From positions 1-53,877 of the forward strand of contig NZ_CABVPP010000052.1 in NCBI RefSeq assembly GCF_902499075.1: 53,877 nt of DNA, written 5' to 3'. The stretch is from Burkholderia pseudomultivorans. GTDB taxonomy: Bacteria; Pseudomonadota; Gammaproteobacteria; Burkholderiales; Burkholderiaceae. Of the stretch, positions 27,639 to 35,550 are shown one piece after another. A model generated the notes under the pieces. It saw nothing but the letters and a program-made list of their open reading frames with translations, was not told the DNA's origin and made no database searches. Position 1 is the stretch's first letter. Each line of letters starts with the position of its first letter. The translations under genes were made by a program, and so were the position numbers.

Positions 27639-28322
27639 TCAGCCGCCCACCTCCGCGCAAAGCGCATCGGCCGTCACCCACTGCGCGCCCCACGCGCGCG
27701 CGAGCCGTGCGCCCTGCCCGATCCGCACGGCTGCGTCGTCGAAGTCGACGAACACGACATGATCGGCCGCCGCGGGCTTCGCCGGCGTGTCGCGCGTACG
27801 GCCGTCGGACAGCACCCACAGCCAGCGCTGCTTGTCCGGATCGCGCCGCGCGTCGCGCGCGAGCAATTGCGCGGCGGCCGCAATGCCGTCCGCGAGCGGC
27901 GTGCCGCCACCGCCTGCCACCGGATCGAGCCAGCGCGCGTTCCACCAGCGCGGCACGGCCGGGCCGAAGCGCCGCGCTGCGCCGTTGCCGCCGAAACAGA
28001 TCAGCGCCGTCTCGGCCCGTGTGCGCGCGGCCTCGTCGAAGTACGCGACGAGCAGCCCCTTCGCGAGCGCGAGCCGGTCGTGCGACAGCATCGACGCCGA
28101 ACAGTCGAGCACGAAGCAATGCAGCGTGCGCGGCGCGCCCGCCCGTTTCCGGAAACGCAGATGTGCGGCCTGCAGCGGCCCGGCCCGCTTCACGGCGAGC
28201 GTCGCGGGCCACGCGACGGCCGTGCCCGCGCGCACGATGCCCGGCACACGCGCGGCGGCGCCTGCATGCCATCGAGGACCGCGAACCGGGTTCGCGGCGG
28301 CGCCGGCTCGATGGCTCAGCGT
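27639..28322 (-). CDS. VWA-domain extension of the cobaltochelatase ATPase, read by -1 frameshift (ChlD/CobT-like)
   Basis: A 227-codon open frame in the -1 phase relative to the AAA+ ATPase gene upstream. It encodes a von Willebrand A domain with a complete MIDAS: FVLDCSASM (DxSxS), GGGGTPLADG (Thr) and WVLSDGRTRD (Asp). There is no ATG at its beginning. The only candidates are a CTG overlapping the ATPase stop and a GTG at 28247 without a ribosome site. Joined to the 361 preceding codons by slippage, it gives a 588-residue AAA+/VWA subunit, the size of ChlD/BchD proteins. The last codon is followed by TGA at 27639-27641. Confidence 0.85.
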   Translation of the reverse strand, partial: TLSHRAGAAANPVRGPRWHAGAAARVPGIVRAGTAVAWPATLAVKRAGPLQAAHLRFRKRAGAPRTLHCFVLDCSASMLSHDRLALAKGLLVAYFDEAARTRAETALICFGGNGAARRFGPAVPRWWNARWLDPVAGGGGTPLADGIAAAAQLLARDARRDPDKQRWLWVLSDGRTRDTPAKPAAADHVVFVDFDDAAVRIGQGARLARAWGAQWVTADALCAEVGG

Positions 28323-28328
28323 TTTTTT
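28268..28328 (-). promoter_or_regulatory. Programmed -1 frameshift signal (A AAA AAA plus stem-loop)
   Basis: On the minus strand the codons CTA AAA AAA CGC TGA place seven A residues (28328-28322) in the phase A_AAA_AAA, ideal for tandem -1 slippage. After a six-base spacer (CGCTGA, holding the zero-frame stop) a perfect 9-bp stem forms between GCCATCGAG (28315-28307) and CTCGATGGC (28276-28268). Its 30-base loop contains a second perfect 8-bp hairpin, CCGCGAAC-CCG-GTTCGCGG (28297-28279). The layout of slippery site, spacer and structure is textbook for stimulated frameshifting. Confidence 0.85.
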
Positions 28329-29404
28329 AGCGGCAGCGGGACCACGCCCTTCACGTCGCGCACGCCGGCCGGCTGGGGCGGCAGATAGCCCCAGTCGGCC
28401 TCCGATTCCGTTGCGTCGCCTCGCGCCGGCCCCGACGTATGGGCCGCCGCTTCGTGCGCGTGCGCCGCTGCGCGTTCGTCGCGTTCGCCGTCGGGCTGCG
28501 ATGCGCCGGACGCGGGCGGCTCGCCCGCATGGCGCCGATGCCGCAGCACGGCTTCCGCGACACGCTCGACATGGTCGACCGTCACCGCTTCGGCCTGTTC
28601 GAGCGCGGCGAGCGCGCGCGCGGCGCGCAGCATCACGAGGTCGGCGCGCAGCCCGTCGACGGCCGCGTCGATGCACAGCGCGCTGACGCGCGCATGCACG
28701 GCATCGTCGAAACCGAGCGTGGGCAGCCGTGCGCGCGCCGCGCGAATCTGCTCGCCGAGCGCGGCCTGCGCATCCGCGTGGCGCGCGCGGAACGCGTGCG
28801 GATCGAGATCGAACGCCAGGCGCGCCTTCACGATGCGTTCGCGCTGCGCGGCGTCGAAGCAGTTGTCGAGTTCGACCATCAGCCCGAAGCGGTCGAGCAG
28901 TTGCGGGCGCAGCTCGCCTTCTTCGGGATTCATCGTACCGACCAGCACGAAGCGCGCATCGTGCGCATGCGACACGCCATCGCGCTCGACGACGTTCACG
29001 CCGCTCGCGGCGACGTCGAGCAGCGTATCGACGAGGCCGTCGGCGAGCAGGTTCACCTCGTCGACGTACAGCACGCCGCGATGCGCGCGCGCAAGCAGGC
29101 CCGGGCGGAAGCGCACGCCGTTCTCCGCGAGCGCATGCGCGAGATCGAGCGTGCCCGTCACCTGCTCGTCGGTCGCCGACAGCGGCAGCGTGACGAACGC
29201 GCCTTCCGGCAGCAGCTCCGCCAGCGCACGCGCGGCGGTCGATTTCGCGGTGCCGCGCGGCCCGCTGACGAGCACGCCGCCGAGCGACGGATCGATCGCG
29301 GCGAGCAGCAGCGCCTGCTGCAACGGCTGCTGCGCGACCAGCGCGGCAAACGGAAAGACTGCGGGCAGGCCCGCGCGGGCGTGTTGCATCGTCGGCTCGG
29401 TCAT
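28316..29404 (-). CDS. Cobaltochelatase AAA+ ATPase subunit (ChlI/CobS-like; frame 0 product)
   Basis: A 362-residue AAA+ ATPase of the Mg/Co-chelatase small-subunit type, expected to drive cobalt insertion by CobN. Walker A is GPRGTAKSTAA (about 48-58), Walker B lies in GVLYVDEVNLL, the sensor region is VLVGTMNPEEGELRPQLLDRFG, and the helical lid domain follows. The ATG at 29404 overlaps the cobN stop as ATGA. The C-terminal tail after about residue 290 is a low-complexity linker like that joining the AAA+ and VWA halves in ChlD. The frame ends KKR-stop immediately after the slippery A-tract, so some ribosomes should continue into the VWA domain. Confidence 0.92.
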   Translation of the reverse strand: MTEPTMQHARAGLPAVFPFAALVAQQPLQQALLLAAIDPSLGGVLVSGPRGTAKSTAARALAELLPEGAFVTLPLSATDEQVTGTLDLAHALAENGVRFRPGLLARAHRGVLYVDEVNLLADGLVDTLLDVAASGVNVVERDGVSHAHDARFVLVGTMNPEEGELRPQLLDRFGLMVELDNCFDAAQRERIVKARLAFDLDPHAFRARHADAQAALGEQIRAARARLPTLGFDDAVHARVSALCIDAAVDGLRADLVMLRAARALAALEQAEAVTVDHVERVAEAVLRHRRHAGEPPASGASQPDGERDERAAAHAHEAAAHTSGPARGDATESEADWGYLPPQPAGVRDVKGVVPLPLKKR

Positions 29405-32400
29405 CGCCGCTCTCCTTCCTGAAGTTGTTCGCTCGCGAGCCACACCGCCTCGATGCGCGCGCGATAGCCGCCCGGCTGCTGCCACAGCCCGCGCTGCATC
29501 GCCTCGACGAAGCGTTCGCAAATGCCGTGCAGCGCCTGCGGGTTGTGCCGTTCGAGAAACGCGCGCGTGTCGTCGTCGAACAGGTACGCGTCGGCGACCA
29601 GCGCGTACTGGTGATCGGACAGCACGCGCGCGGTCGCGTCATAGCCGTACAGGTAGTCGACGGTCGCCGCCATTTCGGCCGCGCCCTTGTAGCCGTGGCG
29701 CTTCACGCCGTCGAGCCATTTCGGGTTGACGACGCGCGAGCGGATCACGCGCGCGATTTCCTCGCGCAGCGTGCGCATCTTCGGTGCGGCCGGGTTTGCG
29801 TGATCGCCGTGATAGATACTCGGCTGCCGACCCGACAGGTGCCGCACGGCCGCGGTCATCCCGCCCTGGAACTGGTAGTAGTCGTTCGAGTCGAGGATGT
29901 CGTGCTCGCGGCTGTCCTGGTTCTGCACGACGACGTCGATCGCCGCGAGCCGCGCGCCGAACACGTCGGGCGCGGCGTCGCCCGCGCTGTTCTGCGCATA
30001 CGCGTAACCGCCCCACTGCCGATACGTGTCGGCCAGATCCGCATCGGTCTGCCAGCGGCGCTGGTCGATCAGGTCCTGCAGGCCCGCACCGTAGCTGCCC
30101 GGCCGCGCGCCGAACACGCGCCAGCCCGCGCGGCGCCGCGCGTCGTCGGCCGGCACGCCCTGCGCGATCCACCGGTCCCGTTCGCGCTCGATGCGCGCGC
30201 GCACCGGGTTCAGGTGCTCGGGCTCGTCGAGCGCCGCGACGGCCTGCACGGCCGCGTCGAACAGATGCATCAGGTTCGGGAACGCGTCGCGGAAAAAGCC
30301 CGACACGCGCAGCGTCACGTCGATGCGCGGCCGGTCGAAGATCTCGATCGGCAGGATCTCGAAGTCGGTCACGCGATGGCTGCCGTGCGCCCATTTCGGC
30401 CGCACGCCGAGCAGCGCGAACGCCTGCGCGATGTCGTCGCCGCCGGTGCGCATCGTCGCGGTGCCCCAGACGGACAGGCCGATCGCGCGCGGATAGTCGC
30501 CGTGGTCCTGCAGATGGCGCTCGATCAGCTGCTGCGCGGATTTCAGCCCGAGCGACCATGCGGCCTGAGTCGGCACCGCGCGCGTGTCGACCGAATAGAA
30601 ATTGCGGCCGGTCGGCAGCACGTCCGGGCGGCCGCGCGACGGCGAACCGCTCGGCCCCGGCGGCACGAAGCGGCCGTCGAGGCCGCGCAGCAGCTGACGC
30701 ATTTCCTCGCGGCCGCACGCGTCGAGCGCCGGCATCAGCGTCGCGCGGATGCGTTCGATCACCGGCAGCGTATGCGGCCATGCGCCAGGCGGTGCCGCGG
30801 GCGCGTCGCCGGACGCATCCGCGCACAGGCGGTCGAGCCACTGTTGCGCCAGACGTTCGAGCCGCTCGCGCGTATCGCCCGCGTGTCGCCACGGCGATGC
30901 ATCGAGTGCCTGCAGCACGTCGGGGCGCGGGCCGCTCCACGGCGCGGCCCAGTCGGCCGCGAGCGGATCGAAGTCGTCGCCGAGCGCGAGGTCGCGCGCG
31001 AGCGCCGCGATCAGTCCCGCGTTCGCGCCTTTGCCGTCGCCGACCGGAAAGCGCGCGAGCGCGAGCAGCGTATCGCGCCGCTGGCGACCGGCCGGCGACG
31101 CGCCGAACACGTGCAGCCCGTCGCGGATCTGCGCTTCCTTCAGCTCGCACAGCCACGCGTCGACGCGCGTGAGCAGCGCGTCCTCGTCGCCCGCGTCGCG
31201 CGGCGGCGATACGCTCAGCTCGTCGTGCAGCCGGTGTTCGGCGATCGTCGCGAGGATCGTCCTGCGCAGCAGCTTTGCGCGCCGCGCATCGACCATCAGC
31301 GCCTCGTAGTATTCGTCGACCTGCCGTTCGAGGTCCTGCAACGGCCCGTAGTTTTCGGCGCGCGTGAGCGGCGGCATCAGGTGATCGACGATCACCGCCT
31401 GCGCACGCCGCTTCGCCTGGCTGCCCTCGCCCGGATCGTTGACGATGAACGGATACAGGTGCGGCAGCGGTCCGAGCGTCAGGTCCGGCCAGCATGCGTC
31501 GGACAGCGCGACGCTCTTGCCCGGCAGCCATTCGAGGTTGCCGTGCTTGCCGAGGTGGATCACCGCGTCGATGCGGAACACGTCGCGCAACCAGAAGTAG
31601 AACGCGAGATACGCATGCGGCGGCACCAGCTCCGCGTCGTGGTAGCTCGCATAGTCGTTCTCGTCGCGCGAGCGCGGCGGCTGGATGCCGACGAACACAT
31701 GGCCCGCGCGCCAGCCGGCGATCGTGAAGCGCCCGTGGCGCAGCGTCGGGTCGGCCTCGGGCGGCCCCCAGCGCCGGTTCAGCGCGTCGCGCACGGATGC
31801 CGGCAACTGCGCGAAACGCGCGCGGTAATCGGCCAGCGCGTAACTCTGGAAGGCCGGGCGCAGCGCGTGCACGGCCGGGTCGTTGGTCACGCCCTCGGTC
31901 AGCTGCGCAATCAGCGCGTCGCCGTCGGGCGGCAGGTCGGGCAGCGCGTAGCCCGCCTCGCGCAGCGCCGCGAGCACGCGCAGCGCGGATGCCGGCGTGT
32001 CGAGCCCGACGCCGTTGCCGATGCGCCCTTCGCTTTGCGGATAGTTCGCGAGGATCAGCGCGATGCGTTTGTCCGCGTGGTCGAGCGTGCGCAGCCGGCA
32101 CCAGCCGCGCGCGAGCGCCGCGACGAACGCGATCCGCTCGGCGTCGGGCTGGTAGCGCACGACGTCGACCTCGGTATGCGGGCAGCGATATGCAAGCCCC
32201 TTGAAGCTCACCGCGCGCGTGACGATGCGCCCGTCGACCTCGGGCAGCGCGACGTGCATCGCGATGTCGCGCGCGTGCAGCCCCTGGTTGTCGGCCAGCC
32301 ACGCGTCGCGGTTGCCGCCGGACAGGATCACCTGCAGCACGGGCGCGTCGCCGGCCAGCACGTTCGGCTCCGGGTCGTCGATCGCGCCCGCCGCGAACGC

Positions 32401-33204
32401 GGTGGTGTTCAGCACGAGCGCGACCTCGTGCGTGTCGCACAGTTGCGCGATCACGTCGCGGCTCACCGCATCCTTCAGCGACGTTACCGCGATCGGCAGC
32501 GGATTCAGTCCCTGCTCGACGAGCGCATCGGCCAGCGCGTCGAACACGGCCGTGTTCGCGGCCTGCCAGTGCGCGCGATAGAACAGGATCGCGACGACCG
32601 GTGCGCCGGGCGTCCAGCGCGGCAGCCAGTCGTCGATGCCGGCTGGATCGCGCACCGGGTGATACAGCGCGGCGGCCGGCAGCGGGCGCGGCGGCGCGGG
32701 TTCGTCGCCGAATCCGCGCGTATGGAACGCGATGCTGCGCAGCAGCGCCTCGGCGTTGTGCACGCCGCCTTCACGCAGGTAGCGCCACCACAGCCGGCAC
32801 AGCCCGGGCGCGACCGTGCTTTTCGCGACGAGGTTCGGATCTTCCTGAAGATCGCCCGAGAACATCGCGAGCTGCTGTCGCTGCTTCGACGCGAGCGACA
32901 CGGCCTGCTCGATCCCGTACGGCCAGTACGCCTCGCCGCCGAGATGGTCGATCACGACCGTCTTCGCGTGGCGCAGCACGTCGTCGACGTAGAAGTCGAC
33001 CGACGCCGGCTGCCGCAGGAACGTGACGTTCGCGAGCCGCACGCTCGGGAAACCGGCCGGCAGCCGCGGCACGACGCTCGCGAGCAGCGACAGCGTCGTG
33101 TCGGCCGAGCTCAGGATCACGATGTCGGCCGGTTGCTGGTCGATCCGCACGACGCCCTGCGTATCGTCGACGAAGCCGCCCGGCGTGGTGCGCAGCAGAT
33201 GCAT
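29401..33204 (-). CDS. cobN: Cobaltochelatase large subunit
   Basis: A 1267-residue protein, full length for CobN, which binds hydrogenobyrinic acid a,c-diamide and inserts cobalt with the help of ATPase subunits. Conserved CobN/BchH blocks include YHPVRDPAGIDDWLP, SFKGLAYRCPHTEVDVVRYQPD, LILANYPQSEGRIGNGVGLDTPAS, DAVIHLGKHGNLEWLPGKS, NFYSVDTRAVPTQAAW, ARPGSYGAGLQDLID and NPKWLDGVKRHGYKGAAE. It starts six bases after the cobW stop and overlaps the ATPase gene as ATGA, making cobW-cobN-chelatase one riboswitch-controlled leftward operon. Confidence 0.96.
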   Translation of the reverse strand: MHLLRTTPGGFVDDTQGVVRIDQQPADIVILSSADTTLSLLASVVPRLPAGFPSVRLANVTFLRQPASVDFYVDDVLRHAKTVVIDHLGGEAYWPYGIEQAVSLASKQRQQLAMFSGDLQEDPNLVAKSTVAPGLCRLWWRYLREGGVHNAEALLRSIAFHTRGFGDEPAPPRPLPAAALYHPVRDPAGIDDWLPRWTPGAPVVAILFYRAHWQAANTAVFDALADALVEQGLNPLPIAVTSLKDAVSRDVIAQLCDTHEVALVLNTTAFAAGAIDDPEPNVLAGDAPVLQVILSGGNRDAWLADNQGLHARDIAMHVALPEVDGRIVTRAVSFKGLAYRCPHTEVDVVRYQPDAERIAFVAALARGWCRLRTLDHADKRIALILANYPQSEGRIGNGVGLDTPASALRVLAALREAGYALPDLPPDGDALIAQLTEGVTNDPAVHALRPAFQSYALADYRARFAQLPASVRDALNRRWGPPEADPTLRHGRFTIAGWRAGHVFVGIQPPRSRDENDYASYHDAELVPPHAYLAFYFWLRDVFRIDAVIHLGKHGNLEWLPGKSVALSDACWPDLTLGPLPHLYPFIVNDPGEGSQAKRRAQAVIVDHLMPPLTRAENYGPLQDLERQVDEYYEALMVDARRAKLLRRTILATIAEHRLHDELSVSPPRDAGDEDALLTRVDAWLCELKEAQIRDGLHVFGASPAGRQRRDTLLALARFPVGDGKGANAGLIAALARDLALGDDFDPLAADWAAPWSGPRPDVLQALDASPWRHAGDTRERLERLAQQWLDRLCADASGDAPAAPPGAWPHTLPVIERIRATLMPALDACGREEMRQLLRGLDGRFVPPGPSGSPSRGRPDVLPTGRNFYSVDTRAVPTQAAWSLGLKSAQQLIERHLQDHGDYPRAIGLSVWGTATMRTGGDDIAQAFALLGVRPKWAHGSHRVTDFEILPIEIFDRPRIDVTLRVSGFFRDAFPNLMHLFDAAVQAVAALDEPEHLNPVRARIERERDRWIAQGVPADDARRRAGWRVFGARPGSYGAGLQDLIDQRRWQTDADLADTYRQWGGYAYAQNSAGDAAPDVFGARLAAIDVVVQNQDSREHDILDSNDYYQFQGGMTAAVRHLSGRQPSIYHGDHANPAAPKMRTLREEIARVIRSRVVNPKWLDGVKRHGYKGAAEMAATVDYLYGYDATARVLSDHQYALVADAYLFDDDTRAFLERHNPQALHGICERFVEAMQRGLWQQPGGYRARIEAVWLASEQLQEGERR

Positions 33205-33210
33205 CGCGCG

Positions 33211-34290
33211 TTACGCCTGCTGCAGCGCAGCCGCGCACGCAGCGTCGAACGCGCGCTGCAGCGCGGCCGCATCGAGATCCTCGCCAATCAGCACGAAGCG
33301 GCTCGCCCGCGTTTCGCCGTCCTGCCAGCGACGGTCGAAATAGCTGTCGAAACGACGGCCGACGCCCTGGATCACGAGCCGCATCGGCGCATCGGGCAGC
33401 GCGGCGAACCCCTTCGCGCGATAGATCGTATGCGTCTCGACGAGCTGCTGCAGCGCGGCGATCGTCGCGTCGCGCGAGCCGGCGTCGCCGCTCACGACGA
33501 CCGAGTCGAAGTCGTCGTGATGGTGGTCGTGGTCCCCGTCGTCGGCCGAGCCGTGATGATCGTGGCGCAGATGGATCGTGTCCTCCGACGCCGATTCGAG
33601 CCCGAGCAGCATCGCCAGATCGAGTTCGCCGCGCGTCGCGCGCACGATCTTCACCTGCGGCGGGATTTCGTCGCGGATCGCGGTTTCGATCTGCTCGAAC
33701 TGGGCGGCAGCCACGAGATCGGCTTTGTTCACGATCACCAGATCCGCGGCCGACAACTGGTCGGCGAACAGTTCGTGCAGCGGCGATTCGTGATCGAGGT
33801 TCGGGTCGGCGCGGCGCTGTGCGTCGACGGCCTGCGGGTTTTCCGCGAACTGGCCGTTCGCGGCGGCCGGCCCGTCGACGACGGTGACCACCGCGTCGAC
33901 CGTGAAGCTGTTGCGGATCGTCGGCCAGTTGAACGCCTGCACGAGCGGCTTCGGCAGCGCGAGGCCCGACGTCTCGATCAGCACGTGATCGATGTCCGCG
34001 CGCCGTTCGACGAGCGCTTCCATCACCGGATAGAACTCTTCCTGCACGGTGCAGCACAGGCAGCCGTTCGCGAGCTCGTAGAGCTGGCCCGACGCTTCGT
34101 CCTGCGCGTCGTCGCAGCCGATTCCGCAGCCGCGCAGGATTTCGCCGTCGATGCCGAGCTCGCCGAATTCGTTGACGATCACCGCGATGCGGCGGCCTTC
34201 GGCATGTTGCAGGATGTGGCGCATCAGCGTGGTCTTGCCGCTGCCGAGAAAGCCCGTGACGATCGTGACGGGCAGCTTGCGCATGGTCAT
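33211..34290 (-). CDS. cobW: CobW-type GTPase / metallochaperone
   Basis: A 359-residue G3E-family P-loop GTPase thought to deliver cobalt to the chelatase. The P-loop is TGFLGSGKTTLMRH, the metal-binding CxCC motif is ELANGCLCCTV, the Walker B region is IDHVLIETSGLALP and the guanine motif is VNKADL. A His/Asp-rich insertion (RHDHHGSADDGDHDHHHDD) of about 20 residues separates the GTPase from the C-terminal CobW_C domain (IYRAKGFAALPDAPMRLVIQGVGRRFD). The ATG at 34290 was chosen; another ATG two codons later is equally possible. It lies in the same leftward transcript as cobN. Confidence 0.94.
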   Translation of the reverse strand: MTMRKLPVTIVTGFLGSGKTTLMRHILQHAEGRRIAVIVNEFGELGIDGEILRGCGIGCDDAQDEASGQLYELANGCLCCTVQEEFYPVMEALVERRADIDHVLIETSGLALPKPLVQAFNWPTIRNSFTVDAVVTVVDGPAAANGQFAENPQAVDAQRRADPNLDHESPLHELFADQLSAADLVIVNKADLVAAAQFEQIETAIRDEIPPQVKIVRATRGELDLAMLLGLESASEDTIHLRHDHHGSADDGDHDHHHDDFDSVVVSGDAGSRDATIAALQQLVETHTIYRAKGFAALPDAPMRLVIQGVGRRFDSYFDRRWQDGETRASRFVLIGEDLDAAALQRAFDAACAAALQQA

Positions 34291-34321
34291 GGTAGGTCCA
34301 GTGTCGAGTGAATCGGTGAAG

Positions 34322-34510
34322 TCAGGCCGGCATCGTCGCGCCGGCTCCGGCGCGGCGCGCGATGGGACGAGGTGCGGCCGGCCGTGGCGGGCTCGCGGGG
34401 GACGGGCAGTTCATCTGCGGGTTCTCGGTGCGCAGCGCTGGCCGCACGTGAGCATGCGCCGGCGCGGTGCGACGGGCGCGCCGATGCGGGCGAAAACATG
34501 AGTCGGGCAT
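34322..34510 (-). CDS. Possible 62-residue ORF between the B12 riboswitch and cobW
   Basis: A short leftward frame, MPDSCFRPHRRARR to GATMPA, ends 31 bases before cobW. AAGGA lies seven bases before the ATG, a better ribosome site than cobW itself has. About 79 percent of third positions are G or C, lower than neighbouring genes. The product is Arg/Ala/Pro-rich with three His and two Cys and matches no family I know. It could be a real small cobalt-related peptide, a leader ORF coupling cobW to the riboswitch, or chance. Confidence 0.3.
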   Translation of the reverse strand: MPDSCFRPHRRARRTAPAHAHVRPALRTENPQMNCPSPASPPRPAAPRPIARRAGAGATMPA

Positions 34511-34715
34511 GACGCTTCCTTGCGAACGGTCGACACGTGAATGCCAACACGGCCGCCGGCAACCCCGCCCGCGATGCCTGCCGGTCGCCGTGCGGGTCCG
34601 TGCGCGGTCGCGCGGACGCCGGGCCGGCTGGCGGCGGAATCGGGAAACGCTCGGGTGTCGGGCATGCAGCGGCCGTGGACGATGCGCCGCCTCCCCGCGG
34701 CGCTGAACCCCTTCG
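34511..34715 (-). other. Leader between riboswitch and the small ORF/cobW
   Basis: Roughly 200 bases of transcribed leader on the minus strand. I see no supported gene and no T-tract terminator here. GCGCCGCCTCCCCGCGGCGC (34684-34703) can form a short hairpin just past the aptamer. Confidence 0.35.
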
Positions 34716-34930
34716 TTTAGGCCGGTATCCGGGCTGACGAACACGCCGCTTCGCCTTCCCGAATGCGCGCGGCATCCAGTGGCGGTCGTCCGCATGCACG
34801 CGGCATGCGGCGAAGCGGCGCTGCGTCGCGCTGATGCGCGATGCGTTCGCTTACCGTTGCGGGGGCAGCACAGGTTGGCTCGACTGCGGCGCAGGCAGGC
34901 TCCCTGTTTCCCGTTTAACTGCGCACGCCG
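34716..34930 (-). ncRNA. Cobalamin riboswitch upstream of cobW-cobN
   Basis: Read on the minus strand, the leader carries GCAGTTAAACGGGAAACAGG (near 34926-34903), the B12 core GCTGCCCCCGCAACGGTAAGCG (about 34869-34848), CCACTGGATGCC, GGGAAGGCGAAGCGG and the closing CAGCCCGGATACCGGCC (about 34736-34720). These are the ordered conserved parts of an adenosylcobalamin aptamer. It should control cobW, cobN and the chelatase ATPase. It is back-to-back with a second aptamer on the plus strand. Confidence 0.94.
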
Positions 34931-35159
34931 GAGCGGCACGCGCGAGCACCAAAACGCGTGCGAGTGTAGGCGTCGCGGCGGGGAGCGTCAAGGCGGAACA
35001 CCGGTGCGCGGGCAGGATCCCGATGGGTCCGGGACGGCGGATCCTCCTTGTCGCCGATCGAAACGCATGGCACCCGGCCGGCACGCTCGCCGCACGCGTG
35101 TGGCCGACAAGCGCGAGTCCGCCGGCCGCAGCGCCTGTGCTATCGTATGCGCCGCGTTC

Positions 35160-35370
35160 GGTGCTCGCATGCGCATTCCGCGCATGCAGTTAAACGGGAA
35201 ACAGGAGGCGGACATCCGCCCGGCCTGTGCTGTCCCCGCAACGGTACGCCGCCCGCGCGACGCGTCCTGCGACGCACGCGCCCATGCCGCCCACGATGCC
35301 ACTGTCCGCGAGCCGGACGGGAAGGCTGCGGCCTGACAAGCGGCCAGCCCGGATACCGGCCGACGCAAGG
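35160..35370 (+). ncRNA. Cobalamin riboswitch upstream of cobA-cobE-cobO-cobB
   Basis: The plus-strand leader has GCAGTTAAACGGGAAACAGG (35186-35205), the B12 core GCTGTCCCCGCAACGGTACGC (about 35229-35249), CCACTGTCCGCGAGCC, GACGGGAAGGCTGCGGCCTGAC and the closing AGCCCGGATACCGGCCGACGC (to about 35365). It is an adenosylcobalamin aptamer like its divergent neighbour. The first conserved block is identical in both over 20 bases. It lies about 180 bases before cobA. Confidence 0.94.
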
Positions 35371-35460
35371 GGCGAGCCCGACGCTCGCCGAACGCCCTAT
35401 CCGCGGGGGACGGATGGTGTGCGCGTTTCACCGGCCCGATAAGGGTCTCTTCATTCCGCC

Positions 35461-35550
35461 ATGTCACGCCATTTCACAGGCCGCCGCGCCGCCGGTTCGT
35501 CGCCTTTCCCCGTCGCTTCGTCACGGCTCGCGCCGTGTTGCGCGCGATGA
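35461..35550 (+). CDS. Possible 29-codon leader ORF overlapping cobA start
   Basis: An ATG at 35461 opens a 29-codon frame (MSRHFTGRRAAGSSPF onward) whose TGA at 35548-35550 overlaps the cobA ATG as ATGA, the same junction used between genes throughout both cobalamin blocks. No good ribosome site precedes it (AAGGG is 12 bases away). It might couple riboswitch folding to cobA translation, or be accidental. Confidence 0.2.
   Translation: MSRHFTGRRAAGSSPFPVASSRLAPCCAR

Noticed and set aside
27639-28247. The VWA domain as an independent gene starting at GTG 28247
   Set aside because: No ribosome site; the start would fall inside or just after the stimulatory stem-loop; the A-tract and stem-loop explain its translation better as a frameshift extension.
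28322-28328. The A-tract as a simple sequencing error or broken gene
   Set aside because: Both frames are intact on their sides, the ATPase half is a normal ChlI-size product, and a spacer plus perfect stem follow. Still worth confirming with raw reads.
29425-34311. A 1628-residue open frame on the plus strand
   Set aside because: It lies antisense to cobN and cobW, and its product is Arg/His/Val-rich with no domain; a mirror of GC-biased codons in the true genes.
34779-35336. Plus-strand and minus-strand frames across 34.8-35.4 kb
   Set aside because: They run through two riboswitch aptamers and have no protein-like features.
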